64,000 nt of DNA from Pseudomonas fulva (lineage in GTDB: Bacteria; Pseudomonadota; Gammaproteobacteria; Pseudomonadales; Pseudomonadaceae): NCBI RefSeq assembly GCF_023517795.1, contig NZ_CP082928.1:2294001-2358000 (forward strand). Direction: 5' to 3'. The notes beneath the pieces are model-generated. The model was not told the DNA's origin. It was given only the letters and a program-made list of their open reading frames with translations, and searched no databases. This document shows positions 36,654-47,267 of this stretch, in pieces. Positions within the stretch are counted from its first letter, which is position 1. Every line of letters starts with the position of its first letter. Made by a program: the position numbers and the translations under genes.

Positions 36654-37664
36654 TCAGTCGCTGGCGGCCTGCCAGGCGTACCAGCGTTCGGCGATGCGCT
36701 CGCCGTTGAGGCTCCAGTATTTGAAATCGAGGGTGATCTGCCCGGCTTTGTGGGCGCCCGGCTGGTTCTCGGCGAGCTTGGGATCGACCAACGCCGAGGC
36801 CCCGAGGTTGACGGGCGCGTAGCCGGTCAGCGAGGAAAAGTCCGCCTGCGCCTTGGGGCTGTTGGCATGGGCGATAAAGGCCCGCGCCGCCTCGACGTTG
36901 GGCGAGCCGCGGGGGATGACCAGGAAGTCGCCGGTCACCAGGTTCTGCTGCCAGTTGATGGCCACCGGTGCGCCCTGATCGCGCAGGGCATTGACCCGGC
37001 CGTTCCAGAACATGCCCAGGCTGGCCGTCCCGGACGAAAGCAATTGCTGTGACTCGTCGCCACTGCCCCACCAGGCGATATTGTCCTTGATGCTGTCGAG
37101 CTTGTTGAACGCGCGATCCAGGTCCAGCGGGTACAGCTCGTCGGCGCTCACCCCGTCGGCGAGCAGGGCAATCTCCAGCACACCGGGGCTCGACCATTTG
37201 TACAGCGCACGCTTGCCGGGAAAGGCACGGGTATCGAACAGCGCTGCCCAATCCTGGGGCGCTTCATTCAATACACTGGTGTTGTAGCCGAGGATAAACG
37301 AGAAGTAGAACGAGCCGGTGCCGTAGATGGTGACGAAGCGCGGGTCGATGGTGCGCTTGGCGATCTGCTTGAAGTCCAGTGGCTCGAGCAGGCCTTCACG
37401 GCCGGCACGCAGGGCGAAGTCCGCCTCCACGTCGACCACGTCCCAGGTGACCTTGCCGCTTTCCACCATGGCCTTGAAGGCCGCGTAGTCGGTGGGCCCG
37501 GCCTGGTCGACGCGAATGCCGGTCTGCTCGGTGAAGGGTTCGCTCCAGGCGCGGGTCTGCGCGGCCTGGGTGCTGCCGCCCCAACTGACGAAGGTGAGGC
37601 TCTGCTCGGCGTGAGCGGTGGATAACAGCTGCAGTCCCAGCAGCATGGCCAGCAATGTGCGCAT
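36654..37664 (-). CDS. ABC transporter periplasmic binding protein 1 (spermidine/putrescine type)
   Basis: 336 residues from the ATG at 37664, with the signal peptide ending LLSTAHA. The mature protein opens FVSWGGSTQAAQ and contains PTDYAAFKAMVESG, WDVVDVEADFALRA and a conserved SPGVLE segment. It is clearly paralogous to the binding protein at 40968-41993; long stretches match by eye. The four-gene ABC operon just upstream has its own binding protein, so this is an extra receptor, perhaps for a related ligand. Confidence 0.88.
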   Translation of the reverse strand: MRTLLAMLLGLQLLSTAHAEQSLTFVSWGGSTQAAQTRAWSEPFTEQTGIRVDQAGPTDYAAFKAMVESGKVTWDVVDVEADFALRAGREGLLEPLDFKQIAKRTIDPRFVTIYGTGSFYFSFILGYNTSVLNEAPQDWAALFDTRAFPGKRALYKWSSPGVLEIALLADGVSADELYPLDLDRAFNKLDSIKDNIAWWGSGDESQQLLSSGTASLGMFWNGRVNALRDQGAPVAINWQQNLVTGDFLVIPRGSPNVEAARAFIAHANSPKAQADFSSLTGYAPVNLGASALVDPKLAENQPGAHKAGQITLDFKYWSLNGERIAERWYAWQAASD

Positions 37665-38075
37665 GGAAATCCCTCCCGAACAATTGAAGATGCCCTTGGC
37701 TGCCGACTTGGCGAAGACGCCGCGGTCACGCGCCGTACTGGCACATTGCAAGATGCGCTCCAGATTGCCCGAAGCGCTGCGGCGGGCAGCGGCAGTGTCG
37801 GCCGCCGGGCGCGCTGGCGTGGCGTGGGAAAAGCAGTACCACTTGCCAGGGGCAGATGTAACGCTCGAGGGGGCTTTCAGTGATCCAGTGTGGGAGCGGT
37901 GCACGATGCGCTTCTCCCACAGGATCGTGAGAGATCACTCAAACCCGTAGGAGCCCCGCCCCGGGGCGAAGCGATCATGGCCATCCTGAAAAAGCGGCGT
38001 CGTGACTGCCATTCGCCGCGAGGTCACAGCTCCCCAGGATCGCGCGAGATCCTCACACCTGCATTGGGCAGCGGC
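37665..38075. other. gene-free interval between ABC ATPase and extra binding protein
   Basis: 411 bp without a credible gene. It contains a short GTGGGAG...CTCCCAC hairpin (37890-37920) related to the ends of the family B repeats. The promoter of the binding-protein gene may lie here, but no regulon palindrome is visible. Confidence 0.5.
37890..37920. repeat. short GTGGGAG / CTCCCAC hairpin
   Basis: Seven-bp arms around a 17-nt loop with the same outer arms as family B repeats but without the GGGGACGCCTAG core. It is possibly a degenerate or minimal copy. Confidence 0.45.
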
Positions 38076-39224
<1,149 letters not shown>

Positions 39225-39241
39225 GGGGTTCTCCTCGGCGC

Positions 39242-40051
39242 TCAGCCCTTGGCTTCGGCGCGCCGGCGTGCAATGGCGGCAATGAACATGACCAGCAGGG
39301 AAAGGGCGATCAGCAGCGTCGAGGCGACGGCAATCACCGGGGTGAGATCCTGGCGCAGCGTCGTCCACATCTTCACCGGCAGCGTCTGCAGGCCGGGGCT
39401 GGCCATCATCACGCTGAGCACCACCTCGTCCCAGGACACCAGGAAGGCGAACAGGCCGCCGGCTACCAGGCCCGGGCGAATCGCCGGGAAGGTCACCTTG
39501 ACGATGGCCTGCAGGCGCGTGGCGCCGCAGATCACCGCGGCATCTTCGATGGACTGGTCGAACAGCTTCAGCGAGTTGATGATCGAAATGATGGTGAACG
39601 GCAGCGCGACGATCACGTGGCTGACCACGAAAGCGAACAGCGTGCCGGTGTAGCCGAGCTTGAGAAACAGCGCGTACACCGCCACGGCGATGATCACCAG
39701 TGGCACGATCATCGGCAGGGTGAACAGCGCATAGAGCAGTTCACGGCCGGGAAACTTGCCGCGCACCAGGGCGAAGGCGCTGGGCAGGCCGATGGCCAGG
39801 GCGCACACGGTGGTGAGCAGCGCCACCTTGAGGCTGACCAGGGCCGAGTCCATCCACTGGGCGTTGGAAAAGAACTGCCCGTACCACTTGAAGGTCCAGC
39901 CCGGTGGCGGAAACACCAGCCACTGTGAAGAGCCGAACGACAGCAGCACGATGAACAGAATCGGCAGCAGCAGGAACACGGCGATCAGCGCAGTGGTCGC
40001 GCCCAGGCCGTAGCGCAGGCCACGACCCATGGCATTGGGTGACAGCAGCAT
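39242..40051 (-). CDS. ABC transporter permease (PotC/PotI type)
   Basis: 269 residues with six predicted membrane segments. The cytoplasmic EAA-like loop is SIEDAAVICGATRLQAIVKVTFP. It forms the heterodimeric channel with the product of the preceding gene (6 bp gap) and is followed by the ATPase after 17 bp. Confidence 0.9.
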   Translation of the reverse strand: MLLSPNAMGRGLRYGLGATTALIAVFLLLPILFIVLLSFGSSQWLVFPPPGWTFKWYGQFFSNAQWMDSALVSLKVALLTTVCALAIGLPSAFALVRGKFPGRELLYALFTLPMIVPLVIIAVAVYALFLKLGYTGTLFAFVVSHVIVALPFTIISIINSLKLFDQSIEDAAVICGATRLQAIVKVTFPAIRPGLVAGGLFAFLVSWDEVVLSVMMASPGLQTLPVKMWTTLRQDLTPVIAVASTLLIALSLLVMFIAAIARRRAEAKG

Positions 40052-40057
40052 GACGAC

Positions 40058-40966
40058 TTACCTCGCAGTGCTGGATGCGACCGGCGATTCCGGTTGCAGC
40101 TTCAGGTAGACGTAGAACAGCACCAGGGTGATGAGGATCAGCAAGGCTGCTGCCGCACTGGCGATGCCCCAGTTGAGGAACGATTGCACCTGCTGGATGA
40201 TGAATTCGGGCAGCATCATGTTCTGCGCGCCGCCTAGCAGCGCCGGGGTCACGTAGTAGCCGAGGGACATCACGAAGACCATCAGAGCGCCGCTGAAAAT
40301 GCCCGGCCGGCACAGCGGAATGAACACCTTGAAGAAGTTGCGCCATGGGCTGGCACCGCAGATCGAGCCGGCCTGCAGCACCATCGGATCGATGGCGCTC
40401 ATGGTCGCCTGCAACGGCAGCACGATGAACGGAATCATGATGTAGCTCATGCCGATCACCACACCGGTCAGGTTGTGCACCATCGCCAGGGGTTGATCGA
40501 TGATGCCCAGGCCCATCAGGAATTTGTTGACCACCCCCGAGGACTGCAGCAGCACCAGCCACGAATAGGTACGCGCCAGCAGGCTGGTCCACATCGACAG
40601 CAGCACGATGTTCAGCAGCCAGCGACCCCAGCCGCGTGGCATCAGGGTGATCGCCCAGGCCAGGGGAAAACCCAGCAGCAGGCTGATCAGGGTGACCAGC
40701 CCGGCCACCGCGAAGGTGTTGAACAGCACCTTGGAGTAGGCCGAGTTGGCGAACAGCTGGGCATAGTTGCCCAGGCCTGGCTCCGGCTCCAGCACGCCGC
40801 GCAGCAGCAGGCTGACCAGCGGCGCCAGGAAGAACAAGCCGAGAAACAGCAGGGCCGGCAGCAGGTACGGGGCACCGCGCCAGCGCGCTGCCCGTTCCGG
40901 GTTGCCGTCAGCGTTGCCACGCTGACGGTCTGCTGCACCGACCTCGGGGGTACGGAGCGCGGTCAT
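40058..40966 (-). CDS. ABC transporter permease (PotB/PotH type)
   Basis: 302 residues. A hydrophilic N-terminus of about 32 residues precedes six membrane segments. The EAA-like loop is near MVLQAGSICGASPWRNFFKV. It starts 1 bp after the stop of binding protein 2, so translation is probably coupled. Confidence 0.9.
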   Translation of the reverse strand: MTALRTPEVGAADRQRGNADGNPERAARWRGAPYLLPALLFLGLFFLAPLVSLLLRGVLEPEPGLGNYAQLFANSAYSKVLFNTFAVAGLVTLISLLLGFPLAWAITLMPRGWGRWLLNIVLLSMWTSLLARTYSWLVLLQSSGVVNKFLMGLGIIDQPLAMVHNLTGVVIGMSYIMIPFIVLPLQATMSAIDPMVLQAGSICGASPWRNFFKVFIPLCRPGIFSGALMVFVMSLGYYVTPALLGGAQNMMLPEFIIQQVQSFLNWGIASAAAALLILITLVLFYVYLKLQPESPVASSTAR

Positions 40967-40967
40967 C

Positions 40968-41993
40968 TCATTTCACCAGCCATTCGTTCCAGCGGGTGGC
41001 GATCTGCGCGCCGTTCTTGGCCCAGTAGGCGTAGTCCAGGGTAATCTGGTCAGCCTCGTGGGCGGTCGGCAGGTTTTCCGCCAGCACCGAGTCCAGGCGC
41101 GCCACGCTGTCCAGGTTGACCGGGGCGTAGGCGGTCAGGTTGGAGAAGTCGGCCTGGCTCTTGGCGCTGCTGGCGTTGGCCAGAAACTTCATGGCCGCCT
41201 CCTTGTTCTTGGCGCCCTTGGGAATGACCAGCATGTCGGCCATGACCAGGTTCTGCTTCCAGCTCGCCGCCACCGGCGCACCGTCTTCCTGCAGGGCGTG
41301 GATACGGCCGTTCCAGAACTGGCCCATGCTCGCCTCGCCGGAGGCCAGCAATTGCTGCGACTGCGCGCCACCGCCCCACCAGACGATGTCCTTCTTGATG
41401 GTGTCGAGTTTCTTGAAGGCGCGGTCCAGATCCAGCGGGTACAGCTTGTCCTTTTCCACACCGTCGGCCAACAGGGCCAGTTCCAGCACCCCGGGGCTCG
41501 GCCATTTGTACAGGGCACGTTTGCCGGGGTAGGTGGCGGTGTCGAACAGCGCGCTCCAGTCCTCAGGCTTCTGGCCGCCGACCTTGCCTTCGTTGTAGCC
41601 GAGCACGAAGGAGAAGAAGAACGAGCCGACGCCGTGGTCGTTGACGAAGCGCGGATCGATGCGATCACGCTCGATGACGTTGAAGTCCAGCGGTTCGAGC
41701 AGGCCTTCGGCCGCGGCGCGCAGGGCGAAGTCGGCTTCCACGTCGACCACGTCCCACTGCACGTTGCCGCTCTCCACCATGGCCTTGAGCTTACCGTAAT
41801 CGGTCGGGCCATCCTGGACGACGGTGATCTTGGTGTCGCGGGTGAAGGGGTCGGCCCAGGCGGCCTTCTGCGCATCCTGGGTGGTACCGCCCCAACTGAC
41901 GAAATTGACGGTTTCCGCCGAGGCGCTGGTCGTGATTGCAGCACTCAGGAGGCTCGCGGCGAGCACCGAGGTAACACCTTTGATAAACACCAT
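40968..41993 (-). CDS. ABC transporter periplasmic binding protein 2 (spermidine/putrescine type)
   Basis: 341 residues from the ATG at 41993 (MVFIKG), preceded by GAGG at 9 nt; an in-frame TTG at 42026 is less likely. The signal peptide ends TTSASA. The mature start FVSWGGTTQDAQ and WDVVDVEADFALRA mirror binding protein 1. It is the first gene of the importer operon, and regulon site B lies 165 bp upstream. The cargo is unknown, but coregulation with the monooxygenase suggests it is the pathway substrate. Confidence 0.9.
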   Translation of the reverse strand: MVFIKGVTSVLAASLLSAAITTSASAETVNFVSWGGTTQDAQKAAWADPFTRDTKITVVQDGPTDYGKLKAMVESGNVQWDVVDVEADFALRAAAEGLLEPLDFNVIERDRIDPRFVNDHGVGSFFFSFVLGYNEGKVGGQKPEDWSALFDTATYPGKRALYKWPSPGVLELALLADGVEKDKLYPLDLDRAFKKLDTIKKDIVWWGGGAQSQQLLASGEASMGQFWNGRIHALQEDGAPVAASWKQNLVMADMLVIPKGAKNKEAAMKFLANASSAKSQADFSNLTAYAPVNLDSVARLDSVLAENLPTAHEADQITLDYAYWAKNGAQIATRWNEWLVK

Positions 41994-42157
41994 CTTTCTT
42001 GCCCTCTTTGTTGTGTTTGTGCGCAAGCGGGCGTTTGCCCGCTTAACCGGAGCAGTGGATCCAAGGGATCTTTAATGGCGGCCTGTATCGAGTGCTGTGT
42101 TTGTCGTTGTCCCTTGCGGGGCACAGGATAAACTGACTGGCCTTAGGGATATCATAT

Positions 42158-42171
42158 TATGGTATTCCAAA
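42158..42171. promoter_or_regulatory. regulon operator site B (imperfect)
   Basis: TATGGTATTCCAAA within ATTATGGTATTCC, matching the left half of the palindrome exactly and the right half partly. It lies between ribBA and the ABC operon on the minus strand, upstream of binding protein 2. Confidence 0.5.
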
Positions 42172-42226
42172 CTATGCGCAAGCGATTTGCCATACAAGGT
42201 GTTGCGTTCGTACAACGGGTCGTCCA

Positions 42227-43333
42227 TCACTCGAACGGCACTGTTTCCACCACCTCCAGCTCGTAACCGGCGAGTCCCGCGTACTTGAGCGGCGGGCCGA
42301 GGTGGCGCAGCTTGCCGACGCCCAGGTCCTGCAAGATCTGCGCCCCGGTACCGACCTCCGAATACACCCGGCTCTGCCCACGGTTGAATGGCCGCTGCGG
42401 CTGGGTCAGCTGCGGAACCCGGTCGAGCAGGGCCTGCGACGACTCATGGTTGGCCAGCACCACGACCACGCCCTTGCCGTCTGCGGCGATGCGCTCCAGG
42501 GCGGCCCACAGCGTCCAGCTGCGCGGGCCGGTGTACTCGGCGCCGACCAGATCGCGCAGCGGGTCGATGGCGTGAACCCGCGCCAGGGTCGGCTCGTCAT
42601 GGCGGATGTCGCCCATCACCATGGCCATGTGCACGCCGCCGGCGATGCGGTCTTCATAGGTGATCAGGCGGAATTCGCCATGCACCGTGGGCAGCTCGCG
42701 CTCGCCGATGCGGGTGATGGTGTGTTCGGTGCTCAGGCGGTACTGGATCAGGTCGGCGATGGTGCCGATCCTGATGCCATGGGCGTGGGCAAAGGCTTCC
42801 AGCTCGGGGCGACGGGCCATGCTGCCGTCCTCGTTCATCACCTCGACGATCACTGCGGCGGGCGTCAGGCCGGCCAGCCGCGCCAGGTCGCAGCCGGCCT
42901 CGGTATGCCCGGCGCGGGTCAGCACACCGCCTTCCTTGGCGCGCAGCGGGAAGATATGCCCAGGCTGCACCAGATCGGCTGCGGTCGCGCCCGGCGCCAC
43001 GGCGGTCAGCACCGTGTGGGCACGGTCGGCAGCGGAAATGCCGGTGCTGATGCCGCTGGCGGCCTCGATGGACACGGTGAAGGCGGTGGAAAATACGCTA
43101 CCGTTGCTGGGCACCATCTGTTCCAGGCCGAGGCGCTGGCAGTGCTCGTCGGTAAGGGTCAGGCAGATCAGGCCGCGGGCTTCGCGGGCCATGAAATTGA
43201 TCGCCTGGGGGGTGCAGAATTCGGCGGCGAGCAGCAGGTCGCCCTCGTTCTCGCGGTCTTCGTCGTCCACCAGCAGGACCATCTTGCCCTGGCGGAAGTC
43301 ATCGATGAGATCACGGATGGGATGGAAGGGCAT
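42227..43333 (-). CDS. ribBA: RibBA-like 3,4-dihydroxy-2-butanone-4-phosphate synthase with degenerate GTP cyclohydrolase II domain
   Basis: 368 residues. The N-terminal RibB domain (about 1-205) has the acidic metal-binding segment [11 protein letters not shown] and [13 protein letters not shown], so dihydroxybutanone phosphate synthase activity is expected. The C-terminal part (about 210-368) resembles RibA but contains no cysteines, so the zinc site of GTP cyclohydrolase II is absent. Only 74 bp separate it from the divergent gene, so an FMN riboswitch cannot fit. Instead, regulon site C is there. It is probably a pathway-induced paralogue supplying flavin precursors for the monooxygenase system. 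Confidence 0.88.
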   Translation of the reverse strand: MPFHPIRDLIDDFRQGKMVLLVDDEDRENEGDLLLAAEFCTPQAINFMAREARGLICLTLTDEHCQRLGLEQMVPSNGSVFSTAFTVSIEAASGISTGISAADRAHTVLTAVAPGATAADLVQPGHIFPLRAKEGGVLTRAGHTEAGCDLARLAGLTPAAVIVEVMNEDGSMARRPELEAFAHAHGIRIGTIADLIQYRLSTEHTITRIGERELPTVHGEFRLITYEDRIAGGVHMAMVMGDIRHDEPTLARVHAIDPLRDLVGAEYTGPRSWTLWAALERIAADGKGVVVVLANHESSQALLDRVPQLTQPQRPFNRGQSRVYSEVGTGAQILQDLGVGKLRHLGPPLKYAGLAGYELEVVETVPFE

Positions 43334-43364
43334 GGCGGTTCTCGCAGGTCTGGTTATTTTGAAT

Positions 43365-43378
43365 TATGGTATACCGTA
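43365..43378. promoter_or_regulatory. regulon operator site C
   Basis: TATGGTATACCGTA within ATTATGGTATACCGTAAT (43363-43380), one base pair off the perfect palindrome. It lies in the 74-bp divergent promoter between ribBA and the DUF1330 gene and could control both. Confidence 0.7.
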
Positions 43379-43407
43379 ATACGAAATCAAGTTAAAGGAG
43401 GTCGACC

Positions 43408-43701
43408 ATGAAGGGTTACTGGATCGCGCACGTGGACGTTACCGACCCCGAGCGCTACGTCGAATACACCCGGCGCGCCCCGGCGGCGTTCGCCGCATTC
43501 GGCGGCAGGTTTCTCGCCCGCGGTGGGCGTTCGGAAGCGCAGGAAGGCCGTGACACGCCTCAGCGCAGCGTGGTGATCGAGTTTGAATCGTACGAGCAGG
43601 CGCTCGCCTGCTACCGCTCCGAGGCCTATCAGGAGGCGAGCAGCCACCGGGCCGGTGCGGCGCGGTCGGAAGTGATCATTGTCGAGGGGATGGCGCCCTG
43701 A
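43408..43701 (+). CDS. DUF1330 family protein
   Basis: 97 residues with an excellent AGGAGG ribosome site. It has a dimeric alpha/beta-barrel (ferredoxin-like) fold family, with the typical opening GYWIAHVDVTDPERYVEY and SVVIEFESYEQALACYRSEAYQEA. DUF1330 members occur in many catabolic clusters but have no assigned reaction that I know of. Sharing site C with ribBA places it in the flavin monooxygenase regulon. Confidence 0.9.
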   Translation: MKGYWIAHVDVTDPERYVEYTRRAPAAFAAFGGRFLARGGRSEAQEGRDTPQRSVVIEFESYEQALACYRSEAYQEASSHRAGAARSEVIIVEGMAP

Positions 43702-43797
43702 TCGGGTAGGCCCCTGGGGTACAGCCCTCGATCAACCTGGAGTCGCTCGCGGGCCATCGAGGGCGACGCCTTCAGCAGGCTGAACGGCCTGCCCGTG

Positions 43798-44730
43798 TCA
43801 GCCCACGGCCTGTTCGGCCAGAAAGGCATCGAGTTCGCCCGCCGTCGGACAGGTCGCCGGGCCATGCCGGGTGACCGCAATGGCCGCTGCGGCGTTGGCG
43901 CGCGCGGCGGCGGCTGGCTCGGGTAGCCCGGCCGCCAGGCTGGCCAGCAATACGCCGATATGCGCATCACCGGCGCCATTGGTATCCAGTGCAGTCACGG
44001 CAAAGCCCGGTACCTGCAGGCGCCAGTCGTCCCGGGCCAGCCAGCAGCCCTGGGGGCCGTCGCGCAGGATCACCAGCGCGCCCTGAGGCAGGCGCGCCGT
44101 GAGCCGTTGCAGCGCCTGCTCCAGGTTTTCAGCGGCGGTGAATTGCAGGGCTTCTTCACGGTTGCTGCTCCAGATCGCCAGCCGCGCCAGCAACTGCTCG
44201 GCGCCAGGGATATCCGGGTTACAGGCCAGCGGGCCGGGGTCGAACACCAGGGCACCTGCAACGCCGCCCTGCTGCAGCCAATTCAGCAGCGGGCCCGCCT
44301 TGTCGGCGTGCAGCAGGCTGTAGCCGCTGACCATCACCCAGTCATCGGCCGTGGCGGTTTCGCTGTCGAGATCCTCGGCCTGCAACACGCCTTCGGCGCC
44401 GACGCGGGTGATGAACGAGCGCTCGGCGCTGGCATCGGTCAGCGCCACGCACAGGCCGGTGTCGCCGTCATCGCTTGGCGCCAGCCGACAGTCGATGCCC
44501 TCGGCCTGCATGGCCTGGCGCGCCATGTCGCCGAAGCGGCCGATCCCGTGCCGGCCCAGGTAGCAGGTGCTCAGGCCATGGCGTGCGGCGGCGGCCATCA
44601 CGTTGAAGCCGCCACCCACTTCGAAGGCCGCGCTGCTGGCCAGCACATCCTGGCCCGTCGCTGGCAGGGCGCTGACGCTCATCACCAGGTCGACGACCAC
44701 CTGGCCGGTGTACAGCAACCTAGCGGCCAT
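43798..44730 (-). CDS. PfkB-family carbohydrate/nucleoside kinase (YegV-like)
   Basis: 310 residues. It has the ribokinase fold with an N-terminal GGGFNVMAAAARHG motif and the C-terminal PfkB signature with the catalytic base Asp in DTNGAGDAHIGVL. It phosphorylates a sugar or nucleoside-like alcohol with ATP. The gene overlaps the upstream NCS1 permease by 11 bp and belongs to a four-gene unit (GntR, ADP-ribosylglycohydrolase, permease, kinase) with the composition of E. coli yegTUVW. Confidence 0.88.
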   Translation of the reverse strand: MAARLLYTGQVVVDLVMSVSALPATGQDVLASSAAFEVGGGFNVMAAAARHGLSTCYLGRHGIGRFGDMARQAMQAEGIDCRLAPSDDGDTGLCVALTDASAERSFITRVGAEGVLQAEDLDSETATADDWVMVSGYSLLHADKAGPLLNWLQQGGVAGALVFDPGPLACNPDIPGAEQLLARLAIWSSNREEALQFTAAENLEQALQRLTARLPQGALVILRDGPQGCWLARDDWRLQVPGFAVTALDTNGAGDAHIGVLLASLAAGLPEPAAAARANAAAAIAVTRHGPATCPTAGELDAFLAEQAVG

Positions 44731-46183
44731 GGGCGGCCTCGTGGGTCACCGCGGCACGGCGGTCACGGCAGCCACCGAGCAACCCATAGAGGCCACCGGC
44801 GACGACGAAGGTGACGATCCAGCCCAGGCCATTCTGGCCAAACCAGGAATCGGCCAGCCAGCCGTGGAACAGCACGTTGTCGGCGCCGATCTTCACCGTG
44901 GTGAAGCTGAAGCCCAGCACGATCGCCAGCGCCCAGGCACCCAGGGCGCGCCATTCCACGCCACCGGCGTACCAATAGGCGCTGCTCGGGCTGACGTTCA
45001 TCAGGTCGGCTGGCTCATAGCGCTGGCGGTGGCGCAGGTCGACCAGGAAGATGCCCACCCAGGCGGTGATCGGCACCGCGAGCATGGAGATGAAGGTGAT
45101 GAACGGGCCGTAGAAGCTCTCGGCGATCAGCATGAAGTAGATCGAGCCGATGAAGATCACCACGATATCCACCACCACGGCGTAGACCCGCTTGACCTTG
45201 AGGCCGAGGGTCAGGGTGGTGAGGCCCGCGGAATACACCGACAGGTTGTTGGACAACAGCAGGCCGCCGAACGCGGTGATCAGGTAGGGCACGGCCATCC
45301 AGGTCGGCAGCAGTTCGCGAATCGCCACGATGGGGTCGGTCGCCGAGGCCAGGTGGTCGTTGCCCACCGAGATCAGGCCGCCCAGGGTGATCAGCAGCAC
45401 CAGCGGGATCCCTGCGCCAAAGGCCGCGGAGGCCACCAGCCCGGCCGCGCGAACGCTCTTGTGCTGGTAGCGCGACATGTCGGCGCCGGCATTGGCCCAG
45501 CCGATACCCGTACCGGCCGCCATGGTGCCGACGCCGATCAGCACGGCGGACAGCGGCGCCGGGGTGGCCGCCCATACCAGTGCCCAGTCGATGTGCAGGG
45601 CGAGAAAGCCGCCGACCACCAGGTTCAGCGCGCCGAACACCCAGGTGGCCCACTTCTGGATCACCAGCAGGGTGGCATGGCCGAGGCCGGAGACGCACAG
45701 GGTCAGCAGCACGAACAGGCCGATGAACAGCAGGGTGAGAAAGGGCGCGGACTTGGCCTCCACCGGCGTGCCCTGGATGATCGACACCAGAGACAGCAGC
45801 ACGAAGGCCGCCGTGGTGGTGTTGACCGTCTCCCAGCCCAGGCGCGAGCCGAGCGACACCAGGGTCGGGCCGATATTGCCGCGCATGCCGAAGATCGCCC
45901 GGGACAGCGTCAGGCTTGGCGCGCGACCTCGGCGACCGGCGATCGACAGCAGCCCGACGATGGCGAAGGAGCCGCCGGCACCGAGAATGGCGACGACCAG
46001 CGCCTGCCCGATCGACAGGCCCTGGAAAGCGATCAGGGTGGCGCCCAGCGGCAAGCCGAGGATGCTGATATTGGCCGCGAACCAGACCCAGAACAGCTGC
46101 AACGGGTGGCCGTTGCATTCATGTTCGGGCACCGGCTCGATGCCGCGGGTTTCCAGCTGGCCCACCTGTTCGGATGCGCGCAT
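44720..46183 (-). CDS. NCS1-family permease (purine-cytosine type)
   Basis: 487 residues from the ATG at 46183, with GGAG at 7 nt. There are about twelve membrane segments and NCS1 patterns (WFAANISILGLPLGATLI, GWANAGADMSRYQ). It probably imports a nucleobase or nucleoside-like N-heterocycle for the linked hydrolase and kinase. It differs clearly from the NCS1 permease at 33796-35208. Confidence 0.88.
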   Translation of the reverse strand: MRASEQVGQLETRGIEPVPEHECNGHPLQLFWVWFAANISILGLPLGATLIAFQGLSIGQALVVAILGAGGSFAIVGLLSIAGRRGRAPSLTLSRAIFGMRGNIGPTLVSLGSRLGWETVNTTTAAFVLLSLVSIIQGTPVEAKSAPFLTLLFIGLFVLLTLCVSGLGHATLLVIQKWATWVFGALNLVVGGFLALHIDWALVWAATPAPLSAVLIGVGTMAAGTGIGWANAGADMSRYQHKSVRAAGLVASAAFGAGIPLVLLITLGGLISVGNDHLASATDPIVAIRELLPTWMAVPYLITAFGGLLLSNNLSVYSAGLTTLTLGLKVKRVYAVVVDIVVIFIGSIYFMLIAESFYGPFITFISMLAVPITAWVGIFLVDLRHRQRYEPADLMNVSPSSAYWYAGGVEWRALGAWALAIVLGFSFTTVKIGADNVLFHGWLADSWFGQNGLGWIVTFVVAGGLYGLLGGCRDRRAAVTHEAAHGR

Positions 46184-46250
46184 GGCGTGACTCCTGCAAT
46201 AGTTGTTGTTGGCAGGGCTGGGTGGCCGCATGGGCGGCCACCCATGGGGT

Positions 46251-47267
46251 TCAGGTGGTTCGCAAGGCCAGCAGCCGGTCGGTCAAGGGCGCCAGGTCGA
46301 TCTGGCTCACCGCGCAGACCTGCGCCAGCGCCTCTCTCGGCCACGCCTCCAAGCCAAAGGCGGCGCCGAGCATGGCGCCGAGCACGGCGGCGATGGTGTC
46401 GGTGTCGCCGCCCAGGCTGGCGGCCATGCACAGGGCCTCGTAGGGCGCCAGCTGGCCGTCGGCGACGGCGCGCGCCAGGGCGAACGCCGCGACCACCGAT
46501 TCCTGGGACGCCACCGAGGTGCCGATCACCTCGTAGATCAAGTCGGGCAGTGCTTCGGGGGCGGCGTCGGCGCAGAGTCGCGCTGTCCACTCGATGCGTG
46601 CGGCGATATCGCCGCCGGCCACCCAGTGGCCGAGCTGCTGGCCTTGGCGAGCGGCCGCGACGCCGCTATCCAGGGCACTGGCCAGGTTGTCGCCATTGAT
46701 ACCCGCCGATACCACCGCCGCCACGGCAGCGGCGCTGGCGATGCCCGGGCCGGTGTTGTGGGTTACCTGGCAGGCCTGCAGCACCTGCTGCATGAAGCGC
46801 TCGGGGTCACGCACGTCGGCGGCGATGCCCACCGGTGCAATGCGCATCGCCGCGCCATTGGTGGTGCCGAAGCGCCCGGCCTGTTCCGGGCTGGCGCCGG
46901 CAAGAATCATCTCGATGGCACGCTTGGTCGACGGGCCGAGCAGGTCCTGGGAGCCCTTGGCGCGCATGGCCGCCTCCCAGTCGATCAGGCTTCGTGCGAG
47001 CATGGCGGGTTCGATGCGGCCCTGGCCGGCAACCAGCAGCTCGCCAACCAGGATCGCCTGCTCGGTATCGTCGGTGATCGCGCCGGCCGGCATGTTCGGG
47101 GCGATGGGTTGGTCGGCATCGGCATCGATCAGGCCGTCGATACGGCCGTAGCGTGCGCGAATCTGTTCGCGTGACAGCGACTGGGTCGGCATGCCGAGCG
47201 CATCGCCCAGAGCCAAGCCGTGGAAGGCGCCGAGAGCGCGGTCGCGCGCAGCGGAAAAATGGCTCAC
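46251..47267 (-). CDS. ADP-ribosylglycohydrolase family protein (YegU-like)
   Basis: 338 residues from the GTG at 47267, which overlaps the stop of the GntR gene by 4 bp. It carries the family metal-site motifs: GLALGDALGMP, DDTEQAILV and a C-terminal SLGGDTDTIAAVLGAMLGA. Enzymes of this family cleave N-glycosidic bonds to ribose with the help of two magnesium ions. With a PfkB kinase and a permease beside it, the likely role is opening an imported N-riboside so that the ribose part can be phosphorylated. The substrate is unknown. Confidence 0.85.
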   Translation of the reverse strand: MSHFSAARDRALGAFHGLALGDALGMPTQSLSREQIRARYGRIDGLIDADADQPIAPNMPAGAITDDTEQAILVGELLVAGQGRIEPAMLARSLIDWEAAMRAKGSQDLLGPSTKRAIEMILAGASPEQAGRFGTTNGAAMRIAPVGIAADVRDPERFMQQVLQACQVTHNTGPGIASAAAVAAVVSAGINGDNLASALDSGVAAARQGQQLGHWVAGGDIAARIEWTARLCADAAPEALPDLIYEVIGTSVASQESVVAAFALARAVADGQLAPYEALCMAASLGGDTDTIAAVLGAMLGAAFGLEAWPREALAQVCAVSQIDLAPLTDRLLALRTT

